DNA of 51,127 nt from an uncultured Collinsella sp. (GCA_900543505.1 UQSB01000009.1:1-51127), one strand, 5' to 3'; positions 23,570 to 32,343 are shown, counted from the first letter of the stretch. A program made the numbers and translations. Notes: a model not told the origin generated them from the sequence alone.

Positions 23570-26500
23570 TTAGCCCAGCAGGTCGACTACGTTAAAGCCG
23601 GCGTTGCTCTTGGCGATGACGTCTCGACCGCCAAAGACACAGGTGGGCGACTCGGCTGCAATGCGCGTCACGTCGGCGCCGAGCGAGCGCAGCTCACCGG
23701 GCGTGGCGGCGAGCATCTGGGCGCGACGCTCCTCGCGCGCGTGCGGATCGAGCCCGGCCAGGTAGGTCGTGTTGCGGCGCTTGGTGAGCGCGTACGGCTT
23801 CACCGGCGCGTCCATGCCGCTCACGCAGCTCACGATAAAGCCCTCAAAGGCGGCTTCGTCGGGCTCAAAGCTGCCAAGCCATGCACCCGCGCGCTCCACG
23901 CGCTCAATCGAAGGATCGATCGCCGGGTCGCGGTAGGTGTAGAACGCCGCCTGACGCTCGCCGGCTGCGCGGAATCCGCAACCGTACGCACCACCCTTCA
24001 CGCGGATCTCGTTCCACAGGTAGTCGTAGGAGAGCGCGTTGGCAGCCACGGCCCAAGTGCCTGTCACGTCAATGCCCAGGCGACGCGGGTCGCACGCGCT
24101 TGCCGCAAAGCAGATGTCGCTGGGGATGACGAAAGCCTCGTGACGGTCGCGCGGCGTCGGCACCACGAGCGCGTTGCGGCCGGCATCGGCGCCGTCGCCT
24201 GCGCCAAGCCCCAGGTCGCCCGCGGCATCCCAGTACGCGTCAAAGTCCTCATCGCTGCCGGTAAAGCTCGCCATGCAGCCGTCGGCCACAAAGATGCGGT
24301 CTGCCAGCTCGGCAAGCTTGGCACGCAGGCCGCCCAGGCGCTCGTCAAAGTGCTCGAGCAAATCGCGCAGGAACAGGTAGAAGTCCACGCCCGAGAGCTG
24401 TTCGCGCACCACGGCCGAAGGCGAGGTGTAGCTCATCGCGCGGCCGAGTGCCGCCGAGTGTCCGTTGTTGATAAAGCCTTGCTCAAGCCCAATGCGAATC
24501 TGCGTGAGCACGTCGCGCACGCGGTCGGCGTCAGCATCGAGCAACAGCGTGCTCGACCACACCTCGCGCGGCAGGCTCGCCAGTGCATCGATCTTCTCGG
24601 ACAGGGCGCCGGCGCTCACCAGCAGATAGGGGCGCACGCCGTCCACGTCGGGCTGGGTCATGACCTCGGTCGTAAAGCTCAAAAAGCCCAGCTTACCGGC
24701 GAGCAAATTGTCGAGTTCCTCGGCTGAGTGCTCGCTCGTGGGCAGCTGTTTGAGCAGGCGGCAGAGCAACGTCACGTAGGGCAGGTCCTCAAACGCGACG
24801 CAGCTCAGGTCGAAATACTGCATGGCGTAGGCCAGGCGGTTGGTGGGGATGTCGTGGCGCAGGCAGGGGATGGGCGCGGTTGTGTCTACGACCAGCGGCG
24901 GCTCGGGGCGCGCCTCGCCAATGTCGGACACGCGCAGGCGCGGCAGCGTGGCCTTGGCCTCGGGTGTGTCTTCCGCCCCCTGCGCGGCACGCAGCGCGGC
25001 CGTGCGCTCGACCACGTCGGCCAGCTCGACATCGGTCATGGCATCGCGCCTGGCTGCCAGCTCTGCGGCCTCGGCGCTCTCCGAACCCTCGGCGGCGTCC
25101 ACCGGCACCAGCTCGACCAGCGCCATATGGTCGTTTTCCAGCACCAGCTCGCGCAGCAGGTCCTCAAAGTAGCTGCCGTCCAGCTCGCCACGCAGCTCCT
25201 CGTACACCGGGCCGTACTTGAGCGCCAGCGTCGCTGCATCGTCATCGTAGAGCCAGGTGCTCAGCGCGTCGCACGCAATGGCTACGCCGTCGGCGATACC
25301 GTAGTCGCGCTGGCGCAGGTCGTATTCGTTGCTACTGATGATGGCTTCCAGGCGCTCGCGCGGAACGCCATGCTCGCATAGGTCGCGGCAGGCGTCCTGG
25401 AACACGCGGCGCAGCTTGCGCGCCACGCCGGGCTGCGCGTTTTGCAGCATGATGAGCTCGTAGGGCTGCAGGCTTTCGGCCGCGGTGTAGCTCACCACGT
25501 TGCCGCCCAGGCCGGCGGCCAGAATGGCCTTCTTAACCGGCGCTTCGTTGGAACCCAGCAGCGCCTCGAACAGGATATCCGCGGCGATCGTACGCTTGCG
25601 GTCGAGCGCGCTGCCCAGCACCAGGCCCAGGCCAACCAGGGCGTTCTCGGGCGTGGTTGCCATCTCGACGCGCTTATACTCGCAGGTCACGGGCGCTTGC
25701 ACGCCCAGCGGATTGGGCGCCAGCGTGGACGGGCCCTCGCCGGCGGCAACGGCAGCGTCCATGCGGCGGCTCGCGGCACTCGGCTGCGACAGATAGCGCT
25801 CGTCCAAAAACGCCAGCGCGCGGTCCACATCTAGGTCGCCGTAGAGCGTTATGTAGGAGTTGGAAGGATTGTAGTGGCGCGCGTGCGTGTCCAGGAACTG
25901 CTCGTATGTGAGCGCGGGAATCGCGCGCGGGTCGCCGCCGCTCTCGTGCGCATAGGCGGTGTCGGGATAGAGCGCGGCGTTGACGGCGTCGTCCAGCACG
26001 CTCATGGGGTCGGACAGCGCGCCCTTCATCTCGTTGAACACCACGCCGTTATAACGCAGCGTGCCCTCGCGCAGGCTCGCGGAGTTGTCGCCGCCCTCGC
26101 CCTCGACGCCCTCCGGCAGGTCCAGCTCGTAGTGCCAGCCCTCCTGCTCAAAAATGGTGGGCTTGGTATAGATGGCCGGGTTGAACACTGCGTCCAGGTA
26201 CACGTCCATCAGGTTGTACAGATCCTGCTCGTTGGTGGTGGCAACGGGGTAGATAGTCTTGTCGGGGTAGGTCATGGCGTTGAGGAACGTCTGCATGGAG
26301 CTCTTGATCAGGTCCACGAACGGCTCCTTGACGGGGAACTTGGCCGATCCGCAAAGCACCGAATGCTCAAGAATATGGAACACGCCGGTGGAATCGGCCG
26401 GCGGCGTCTTAAAGCCAATGGCAAAGGCCTTGTTCTCATCGTCGCATGCCAGGTACAGCAGGCGAGCGCCCGAGGCGGTGTGGCGCAGCACGTAAGCGTC

Positions 26501-26614
26501 CGAGTCGAGCTCGGGCACGGTCTCGCGGCGCTCGACGGCAAAGCCGTGGCAGGTGGTGCCGGGCACCAGCAGCGCGGCGGCAGCGGCGCGCGGGTCGGTT
26601 GAGGTGGTGGGCAT
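23570..26614 (-). CDS. M16C zinc metallopeptidase, PreP/insulinase-like (1014 aa)
   Basis: This is a large zinc peptidase of the presequence-protease type, which degrades unstructured peptides inside a closed chamber. The inverted zinc motif HxxEH is H80-ILEH-84 in GVFHILEHSVLCGS, and the second zinc ligand region appears as VVFNEMKGALSDPMSVL. Later halves include SPSAVVREQLSG and VKGGAYGCGFRA, the latter being a conserved late motif. Length matches M16C proteins of about 970-1030 residues. ATG 26612-26614 with AAAGGAG upstream is the start; an extended frame to 26815 runs into repeats and is rejected. No signal peptide is visible, so a cytoplasmic location is likely. Confidence 0.93.
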   Translation of the reverse strand: MPTTSTDPRAAAAALLVPGTTCHGFAVERRETVPELDSDAYVLRHTASGARLLYLACDDENKAFAIGFKTPPADSTGVFHILEHSVLCGSAKFPVKEPFVDLIKSSMQTFLNAMTYPDKTIYPVATTNEQDLYNLMDVYLDAVFNPAIYTKPTIFEQEGWHYELDLPEGVEGEGGDNSASLREGTLRYNGVVFNEMKGALSDPMSVLDDAVNAALYPDTAYAHESGGDPRAIPALTYEQFLDTHARHYNPSNSYITLYGDLDVDRALAFLDERYLSQPSAASRRMDAAVAAGEGPSTLAPNPLGVQAPVTCEYKRVEMATTPENALVGLGLVLGSALDRKRTIAADILFEALLGSNEAPVKKAILAAGLGGNVVSYTAAESLQPYELIMLQNAQPGVARKLRRVFQDACRDLCEHGVPRERLEAIISSNEYDLRQRDYGIADGVAIACDALSTWLYDDDAATLALKYGPVYEELRGELDGSYFEDLLRELVLENDHMALVELVPVDAAEGSESAEAAELAARRDAMTDVELADVVERTAALRAAQGAEDTPEAKATLPRLRVSDIGEARPEPPLVVDTTAPIPCLRHDIPTNRLAYAMQYFDLSCVAFEDLPYVTLLCRLLKQLPTSEHSAEELDNLLAGKLGFLSFTTEVMTQPDVDGVRPYLLVSAGALSEKIDALASLPREVWSSTLLLDADADRVRDVLTQIRIGLEQGFINNGHSAALGRAMSYTSPSAVVREQLSGVDFYLFLRDLLEHFDERLGGLRAKLAELADRIFVADGCMASFTGSDEDFDAYWDAAGDLGLGAGDGADAGRNALVVPTPRDRHEAFVIPSDICFAASACDPRRLGIDVTGTWAVAANALSYDYLWNEIRVKGGAYGCGFRAAGERQAAFYTYRDPAIDPSIERVERAGAWLGSFEPDEAAFEGFIVSCVSGMDAPVKPYALTKRRNTTYLAGLDPHAREERRAQMLAATPGELRSLGADVTRIAAESPTCVFGGRDVIAKSNAGFNVVDLLG

Positions 26615-26700
26615 ATGCAGTCTCCTTTGACGCCCCAGCGGGGGCGAATCGAGTCGAATCCTCGAGAGTATACCCATATGGGGCCTTCGGCCAATCTGCC

Positions 26701-26950
26701 GCACGAGCGTGGATTTTCGGACAAACGAGCGTGGAAATTCGGACGCCCGCCAAATGACAGTGGATTTTCGGACGAAATCGGCCGTCAAAAGTTCAAAAAC
26801 CGTCCAAATATCCACGCTCGTGCGTCAACTACGTGTCTCTCACCTCACATTCATTTCTACGACGAGGGATGACTGAGAGACAGACAGAAGATAAAAATCA
26901 ATCGGCTTATCGGATGCATATACCGCCATCAGATTGAAGCTGTATGCGGA
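26701..26950. repeat. Composite repeat, left copy (GGATTTTCGGAC + GTCTCTC hairpin)
   Basis: GTGGATTTTCGGAC occurs at 26709-26722 and 26760-26773, with a variant at 26731-26744. The sequence 26701-26722 returns inverted at 26802-26823 with 20 of 22 matches. Next come GTCTCTC (26835-26841) / GAGAGAC (26875-26881), then CAGACAGA and ATCAGATTGAAGC. The same modules in the same order and orientation occur at 31918-32262. The remaining gap to the GntR gene (to 27095) is AT-rich with no gene. Confidence 0.7.
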
Positions 26951-27095
26951 AATGGATGGACTCTACACCGCTTACGCAAAATAACCCCTCGTTTGCTAAA
27001 ACATTATAGGAAATGGCGTGGAGTGCTAAAAAGTTCTAATACAATATAAGTCATTTATCTATAGGCTGCTGATTCCTTGTAAAGGTATGGTTGAT

Positions 27096-27800
27096 ATGGT
27101 TGAGGCAAATAGCGTTATCCCCCTGTACAAACAGATTGTTCGTGCGCTTTCTGATTCAATCGCCAACGGCACGTACCGCCCGGGAGATAAGCTTCCGACC
27201 GAGGCGGAGCTTATCGAGCAATTTGGCGTGAGCCGAATAACGGTTCGCTCCGCAATTAAAGAAATGGAAGATGCTGGGCTTGTTGAGAGGGCCCGCGGCA
27301 AGGGCACGTTCGTTTCGTCGGACACGCAGATGTATGCCGCGGACGACCGTGAGAGCTTTACCCATTCGTGCCAGCTTGCGGGCAAACAGGCGTCTACCAG
27401 GGTTCTCGAAATGGGCTGGGACTTCCCAAGTCTGCGAGACGCGAAGTTCCTGGGCGTAGACGATACCCAAAAGGTATTGCGTAGCCGTCGTCTGCGCCTT
27501 GTGGATGGCAAGCCCACGATGCTGGAAACCAATAGCTATTCCGCTGCGCTTTCTTTTTTGGAGCATGAGTCCCTCGATGATTCGCTGATGGCGGTACTCG
27601 ATCGCCAGGGGATCAAGATGGGTCCCAACACGCGTACGCTCGAGGTCTGCTATGCGAGCGAGCTCGAGGCGGCATACCTTAACGTGGAGCTGGACTCTTC
27701 GCTGCTTCTGTTTGTCGATAGACGTTATGCCCCAAGTGGCGAGCCGCTTTTTATCTCCCGTCAGGTGTACTGCACCGAGCGACTGAAGTTCTATTTGTAA
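27096..27800 (+). CDS. GntR-family regulator with UTRA domain (234 aa)
   Basis: This HutC-type regulator has a winged helix with IPLYKQIVRALSDSIANGTY, PTEAELIEQFGVSRITVRSA and RARGKGTFV, then a UTRA domain ending in LFVDRRYAPSGEPLFISRQ. ATG 27096 lies ten bases after AAAGG; ATG 27087 in the same frame is too close to that site. Base composition is lower in GC than the flanking genes. It heads the PTS locus EIIA-EIIB-SIS-EIIC-EIID and is its likely regulator. ACAATATA occurs both upstream of this gene (near 27043) and before EIIA (near 27902), a possible shared operator. Confidence 0.92.
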   Translation: MVEANSVIPLYKQIVRALSDSIANGTYRPGDKLPTEAELIEQFGVSRITVRSAIKEMEDAGLVERARGKGTFVSSDTQMYAADDRESFTHSCQLAGKQASTRVLEMGWDFPSLRDAKFLGVDDTQKVLRSRRLRLVDGKPTMLETNSYSAALSFLEHESLDDSLMAVLDRQGIKMGPNTRTLEVCYASELEAAYLNVELDSSLLLFVDRRYAPSGEPLFISRQVYCTERLKFYL

Positions 27801-27811
27801 ATTAGCGATAG

Positions 27812-27836
27812 ATTGGTCGATTTACCGACCAATTGT
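27812..27836 (+). terminator. Possible terminator after the GntR gene
   Basis: ATTGGTCG (27812-27819) pairs with CGACCAAT (27826-27833), followed by TGTT. The short T-run makes it weak. Confidence 0.5.
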
Positions 27837-27880
27837 TACCGTTCGCGGATTTGGAAAATAGACACACCACGTAGGGTAGA

Positions 27881-27914
27881 TTGCTAATATACTTTGTTAT
27901 GACAATATAGTACG
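27881..27914 (+). promoter_or_regulatory. Candidate promoter ahead of EIIA
   Basis: TTGCTA (27881-27886) and TATAGT (27906-27911) are 19 bases apart. ACAATATA (27902-27909) overlaps the -10 and recurs ahead of the GntR gene. Confidence 0.45.
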
Positions 27915-27935
27915 TCCTATTGGTATTGGAGAACT

Positions 27936-28355
27936 ATGAATAAGATATTGCTAGCGAGTCATGGTTATCTCGCCCAAGGCATGAAAAGCTCTCTGGAGAT
28001 TCTGATGGGCACCAACGACCGAATCGAGTGCCTGTGCGCCTATGTCGATGACGATTCAAGGGACGTCGCGGCGTTGATTGATGCATGGATGGAGACGAGG
28101 GACCCTGCCGACTCTTGGTTTGTCGTGACTGACATCTTTGGCGGCTCTGTAAACAACGAATTCATTCAGAGGCAGACCGACGGATCGTTTACGTTAATCG
28201 CTGGAATGAACTTGCCGCTGCTGGTGGAAATGGTTACACAGCTGGACTCCCTGGATGCGGACAAGGCCAAAGCCGCGGTCGGGGGATCGCGTTCGTTTAT
28301 TCAGCTTTGCGAGGCGGCGGACATGCTTGCCGGCGCCGAGGAAGAAGAGTTCTAG
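27936..28355 (+). CDS. PTS mannose-family EIIA (139 aa)
   Basis: This is the first phosphoryl carrier of the second mannose-family system. The active histidine is H9 in ILLASHGYLAQGMK, and the conserved VVTDIFGGSVNNEF follows in the middle. It corresponds to the N-terminal half of the fused protein at 8545. TATTGGAG precedes ATG 27936. EIIB follows 71 bases later. The gene is less GC-rich than the SIS, EIIC and EIID genes downstream. Confidence 0.93.
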   Translation: MNKILLASHGYLAQGMKSSLEILMGTNDRIECLCAYVDDDSRDVAALIDAWMETRDPADSWFVVTDIFGGSVNNEFIQRQTDGSFTLIAGMNLPLLVEMVTQLDSLDADKAKAAVGGSRSFIQLCEAADMLAGAEEEEF

Positions 28356-28426
28356 TTAGTTCTGGTTCGAGCCCTAGCTAGGGGCCACACCTGTCATTCC
28401 CTTTATCACGTGCGGAGATGATAACG

Positions 28427-28900
28427 ATGATTAAGCTTACGAGAGTTGATTACCGACTGATTCACGGCCAAGTTGCCATGTCCTGGACTCACGCTTTGGA
28501 TGTAGATTGCATCTTGCTTGCCAGCGATGCTGTGGCAAAAGACGACATGAGGAAGGCGGCCTTGAGGCTCGCCCGCCCCAACGGCGTTAAACTCGTCATC
28601 AAGGATGTTGACGCTGCTATCGAGGCGCTCAACAGCGGCGTTACCGACAAGTATTCGCTGTTTATCATCACTGAGACGATTGAAGATGTCTATCGTCTCG
28701 CTAAGGGTTGCAAAGACATCAAAGAGATCAATCTGGGCGGAACCCGAAAGACCCCTGAGACCACGCTTCATCCGACCCCTGCGATCTTTGCGACCGAGAA
28801 AGATGCCGAACATATCCAAGAGCTCCTGGGTGATGGCGTGGCCATCGAAATCCGTCAGGTCCCCAATGACGCTAAGGTGTTTGCCAAGGACGTTTTCTAG
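28427..28900 (+). CDS. PTS mannose-family EIIB (157 aa)
   Basis: EIIB receives phosphate from EIIA and passes it to the incoming sugar. The active site is H13 in LTRVDYRLIHGQVAMSW, matching the C-terminal half of the fused protein at 8545. ATG 28427 lies nine bases after GGAG; the in-frame ATG 28418 would be directly on that site. A full terminator follows at 28952, before the SIS, EIIC and EIID genes, so the phosphocarriers can be made in excess or separately from the permease. Confidence 0.92.
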   Translation: MIKLTRVDYRLIHGQVAMSWTHALDVDCILLASDAVAKDDMRKAALRLARPNGVKLVIKDVDAAIEALNSGVTDKYSLFIITETIEDVYRLAKGCKDIKEINLGGTRKTPETTLHPTPAIFATEKDAEHIQELLGDGVAIEIRQVPNDAKVFAKDVF

Positions 28901-28951
28901 CCGGAGACACGTTGATGCTCGGCATTTATTGAACCAATGCTCTATGCCTAT

Positions 28952-28983
28952 GCCCGTCGATCATTTGATCGGCGGGCTTTTTA
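28952..28983 (+). terminator. Terminator between EIIB and the SIS gene
   Basis: GCCCGTCGATCA (28952-28963) pairs with TGATCGGCGGGC (28966-28977), with one mismatch, and is followed by TTTTTATT. It divides the PTS locus. Confidence 0.85.
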
Positions 28984-29016
28984 TTAAAGAAAAATCAAAA
29001 TAATCTGAAATAGTTC

Positions 29017-29049
29017 TTGCATAGTTAGTTATATAAAGTATTATAACGT
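29017..29049 (+). promoter_or_regulatory. Promoter and operator ahead of the SIS-EIIC-EIID genes
   Basis: TTGCAT (29017-29022) and TATTAT (29039-29044) are 16 bases apart. TATAACGT (29042-29049), the reverse of ACGTTATA, overlaps the -10 and links this promoter to those at 7233, 8509 and 14534. Confidence 0.65.
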
Positions 29050-29094
29050 CATGGGATGAATGAAGGGTTCATCCAAGTGAGTTAGGAGTAAGGG

Positions 29095-30129
29095 ATGTTC
29101 AATTTCGATGAGCCTCGTTACGAGAAGGTTGTGAGCGATGCCCTCGCTCTCCGTCCTCAGATTGAGGCTGCCGTGGACAAGGTCTGCGAGCAGGGTTATT
29201 CCAACATCTTCTTCATCGGCTGCGGCGGCACCTGGGCCCACACGCTCCCGATGAAGTATTGGGTCGAGACCACCACGGCCGACGTCGACGTCCACTGCGA
29301 GATCGCCGCTGAGTTCCTCGCATGCCCGCCCAAGACCTTCAACAAGGACTCGGTCTGCGTCTTCTCCACCCGTACCGGCACCACCCCCGAGATCATTGAG
29401 GCCGCCAAGTTCTGCCAGGAGCAGGGCGCCCGCACGCTGATGTATGTCTCCAACGACAACACCCCGGCCACCGAGTACGCCGATTACAAGTTCTTCAGCT
29501 TCGCCGAGGACGACGTTCTGTGCGAGGCCATCTACACCTACCAGATCACGCTGGTCGCCCGCTTCCTCAAGAACGCCGGCGCCTTCCCCAAGTACGACAC
29601 CTTCATGGAAGAGTTCGGCAACATCGCTCCGTACCTCATCAAGGCCAAGGACGCTCAGGACGAGCGCTGCGCCGCCATGGCCGAGGACTTCAAGGACACC
29701 GATTACCACATGGTGATTGGCTCCGGCATGCTCTGGGGTGAGGCCTACGACTACGCCATGTGCATCCTCGAGGAGATGCAGTGGATCAAGACCAAGTCCA
29801 TCCACGCCGCCGAGTTCTTCCACGGCACCATCGAGCTGTGCGAGGAAGGCACGAGCCTCATCATGCTCTACGGCGAGGACGACACCCGTAAGCTCATGGA
29901 CCGCGTGGACAACTTCACTCACATGCTCGCCGACGAGAAGGGCGTCAACGTCCGCGTGAACAAGTTTGACACCGCCGAGGTCGAGCTGCCGTTCAGCGAC
30001 CCCGAGTTCCGCAAGATCGTCTCCCCGATGGTCACCTACACCATCACCGAGCGTCTGAGCTGCCATCTCGAGCACGTCCGTAACCACCCGCTCACCACGC
30101 GTCGTTACTATCACCAGATGAACTACTAA
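29095..30129 (+). CDS. SIS-domain deglycase/isomerase of the second PTS locus (344 aa)
   Basis: This is a double-SIS protein of the FrlB/GfrF-like group. It shows FFIGCGGTWAHTLPMKYWV, the phosphosugar loop FSTRTGTTPEIIEAAK, the second-half VIGSGMLWGEAYDYAMCI, the motif HAAEFFHGTIE and the C-terminal TRRYYHQMNY. The late motif has FFHGTIE where two paralogues have YFHGPFE, so substrate may differ. AGGAG precedes ATG 29095. It sits between EIIB and EIIC with its own promoter and should act on the phosphorylated product of this PTS. Confidence 0.85.
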   Translation: MFNFDEPRYEKVVSDALALRPQIEAAVDKVCEQGYSNIFFIGCGGTWAHTLPMKYWVETTTADVDVHCEIAAEFLACPPKTFNKDSVCVFSTRTGTTPEIIEAAKFCQEQGARTLMYVSNDNTPATEYADYKFFSFAEDDVLCEAIYTYQITLVARFLKNAGAFPKYDTFMEEFGNIAPYLIKAKDAQDERCAAMAEDFKDTDYHMVIGSGMLWGEAYDYAMCILEEMQWIKTKSIHAAEFFHGTIELCEEGTSLIMLYGEDDTRKLMDRVDNFTHMLADEKGVNVRVNKFDTAEVELPFSDPEFRKIVSPMVTYTITERLSCHLEHVRNHPLTTRRYYHQMNY

Positions 30130-30210
30130 TCCTCTCAAATTGCTGCGGTTGTCTGCAGGCGAGCTGCGCAGAATGCCTCGCCTGCAGACCTGTTTCTGGG
30201 GTTGATCGAA

Positions 30211-30984
30211 ATGGTTGTCCAGTATCTTCTAGTTGCACTGGTCGCATTTATTGCGTCCATGGACGAGCAATTATTTGGCATTACGATGCTTGGTCGTCCG
30301 CTGTTTACGAGCCTGTTTGTCGGCTTGATCCTTGGCGATGTCCAGCAGGGCGTTATCGTCGGCGCTGCTTTGGAGTCCATGTTCATGGGCGCCATCATGG
30401 TCGGCGCGGCGGTCCCTCCCGAGGTCTATGCCTCCGGCGTGCTTGGCTGCGCGTTTGCCGTCATTACGGGTACGGGCACGGCAACTGCCGTCGCGCTCGC
30501 CCTTCCCGTCTCCGTCTTCCTTCAGGTGTGGCGCAACTTCTGCTACGCCGTTCCGGGTGCCTTTGCCTGCAAGAAGATTGAGACCGCTCTGGCAAATCGC
30601 GATCTTGCCAAGGCGAATCTGTACCATCTGACCATCGTGCCGCTGTCGATTGGCATTCCGTCTGCACTGCTGGTGTTTGGCTCGCTGTTCTTTGGTGCCG
30701 ACCTTATCAACAATGCGCTCAACGCGATTCCGCAGTTTGTGATGGACGGCCTCAACGTTGCGTCCGGCGTCATGGTCTGCATCGGCTTCGCTCTTCTTAT
30801 CAGGACCATGGGCGATAACAAGCTCCTTCCCTGGCTGTTCCTGGGCTTCATTATGGTCATCTACCTCAAGATGGACGTGGTCGGCGTCGCCGCAGCTGCC
30901 ATTTGCGTCGCGCTGCTCCTGGCCTTCCGCGAGGGCTCGTCCGGTCCGCAGACGGTTGCTGCAGATGAAGAGGAGGACTTCTAA
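30211..30984 (+). CDS. PTS mannose-family EIIC permease (257 aa)
   Basis: This membrane channel subunit carries MLGRPLFTSLFVGLILGDV, GVIVGAALESMFMGAIMVG and GAAVPPEVYASGVLG, all in line with the EIIC at 9505, and ends with an acidic ADEEEDF. ATG 30211 was chosen; TTG 30202 is in frame and possible. GGGG about nine bases upstream is a weak binding site. Its stop overlaps the EIID start by one base. Confidence 0.92.
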   Translation: MVVQYLLVALVAFIASMDEQLFGITMLGRPLFTSLFVGLILGDVQQGVIVGAALESMFMGAIMVGAAVPPEVYASGVLGCAFAVITGTGTATAVALALPVSVFLQVWRNFCYAVPGAFACKKIETALANRDLAKANLYHLTIVPLSIGIPSALLVFGSLFFGADLINNALNAIPQFVMDGLNVASGVMVCIGFALLIRTMGDNKLLPWLFLGFIMVIYLKMDVVGVAAAAICVALLLAFREGSSGPQTVAADEEEDF

Positions 30985-31832
30985 TGGCTATCCAGAACAC
31001 CGACCTCAAAGAGGCCAAGAAGGACGCGATTATGACTCCCGATATGTATCGGAGCATGTTCCTTCGCCAGTTTACGAGCCAGTGCTCGCAGTCGTACGAC
31101 AAGATGATGGCAATGGGCTTCATGTACACCATTCAGAAGCCCCTGCGAAAGATCTATCCCAACGACGACGATTACTATGCGGCGCTCGATCGCCATACCG
31201 AGTTCTTTAACATCACGCCTCATGTGCTTCCGTTTGTAGCCGGCCTAACGGTTTCGATGGAAGAGCAGGCGGCTGCCGATAAGAACTTCGACACGTCCTC
31301 GATTAACGCCATGAAGGTCGGCCTTATGGGACCGCTTTCCGGCATCGGTGATTCGTTCTACTGGGGTACGTTCCGCGTGGTTGCCGCCGGCATTGGTATT
31401 GGCATCGCTTCGACGGGCAACCCGCTCGGCCCCATCGTGTACGCGCTCATCTACTCCGTGATTAACTTTGCAACGCGTATCGTCGCCGCCCATCTGGGTT
31501 ACGACTTGGGAACCAAGTTTTTGCAGCAGTCCGAAGAGAGCAACCTTATGTCTCGCATGACGCATGCTGCCGGTGTTCTCGGAATGACCGTTATCGGCGC
31601 CATGATTGCGGCACAGGTCTCGCTGTCCACGGCTTTGACCTTTGACGTGGGTGGTTCGGAGATTGTCCTGCAGGATCTGTTCGATTCGATCTTCCCCGGT
31701 CTGCTGCCCTTGCTGGCAACCTTTGCCTGCGTCGCCCTCTACAAAAAGGGCGTCAAGACCATTTGGATTATCTTGGGCATCTTTGCGATCTGCATTATCG
31801 GAACGGGCTTGGGAGTGTTCGCAGCGGCGTAA
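30984..31832 (+). CDS. PTS mannose-family EIID (282 aa)
   Basis: This partner of EIIC shows FLRQFTSQCSQSYDKMMAMG, TEFFNITPHVLPFVAGLTVS, GPLSGIGDSFYWGTFRVVA and C-terminal hydrophobic helices. The ATG overlaps the EIIC stop in TAATG, and AGGAGG lies in the end of EIIC, so the two are translationally coupled. A terminator follows at 31879, closing the locus. Confidence 0.93.
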   Translation: MAIQNTDLKEAKKDAIMTPDMYRSMFLRQFTSQCSQSYDKMMAMGFMYTIQKPLRKIYPNDDDYYAALDRHTEFFNITPHVLPFVAGLTVSMEEQAAADKNFDTSSINAMKVGLMGPLSGIGDSFYWGTFRVVAAGIGIGIASTGNPLGPIVYALIYSVINFATRIVAAHLGYDLGTKFLQQSEESNLMSRMTHAAGVLGMTVIGAMIAAQVSLSTALTFDVGGSEIVLQDLFDSIFPGLLPLLATFACVALYKKGVKTIWIILGIFAICIIGTGLGVFAAA

Positions 31833-31878
31833 TGTTGACTGCTATGCTCGCGCGTTGGATAACTAACTGACCGTTTGA

Positions 31879-31913
31879 AAACGGGGCTCGGCGTAAGGCC
31901 GGCCCCGTTTTTT
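31879..31913 (+). terminator. Terminator of the second PTS locus
   Basis: AAACGGGGC (31879-31887) pairs with GCCCCGTTT (31902-31910), followed by TTT. Confidence 0.88.
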
Positions 31914-31917
31914 ATTT

Positions 31918-32262
31918 GAGGGATTTTCCGACCGTCCAAAAAATCACACTCGTCCATCACTCACGCATCTCTCGTCTCTCATTCGTCACTAACACGAGAG
32001 ATAGCTGAAAGATGAGAGATAAATATGAGAGATAACATTGCTGCAAGGTGGCTGGTGAATCGAGTCAAAGTTCCCGTATACATGTGTTTACCTGTGCGAA
32101 CGTGATTTGATTGAACCGATAACGGTAATTTTGTCTCTCATCTCTCACTCATCTCTAAGCTGAGAGATAAATGAGAGACGAGAGATAATTACGAGAGATA
32201 GCTGAGAGATAGACAGACAGACGGTCAGTCGGAAACATGCATCGCTGTCAGATTGATGCCGC
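31918..32262. repeat. Composite repeat, right copy (GGATTTTCCGAC + GAGAGATA block)
   Basis: It starts with a GGATTTTCCGAC / GTCCAAAAAATC palindrome. Next is ATCTCTCGT (31967-31975) / ACGAGAGAT (31994-32002). A second hairpin is GTCTCTCAT (32133-32141) / ATGAGAGAC (32171-32179). GAGAGATA occurs seven times. It closes with AGACAGACAGACGG and GTCAGATTGATGC, the latter matching the end of the copy at 26701. No gene is seen in 31833-32407. Confidence 0.7.
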
Positions 32263-32343
32263 GCGCGGAGCAGCTGCACGTTCACCCGCGCTCCCCATCC
32301 CGCCATTTCACGCACCGCACATCGAAACCTGCGGCAAAGCAGT

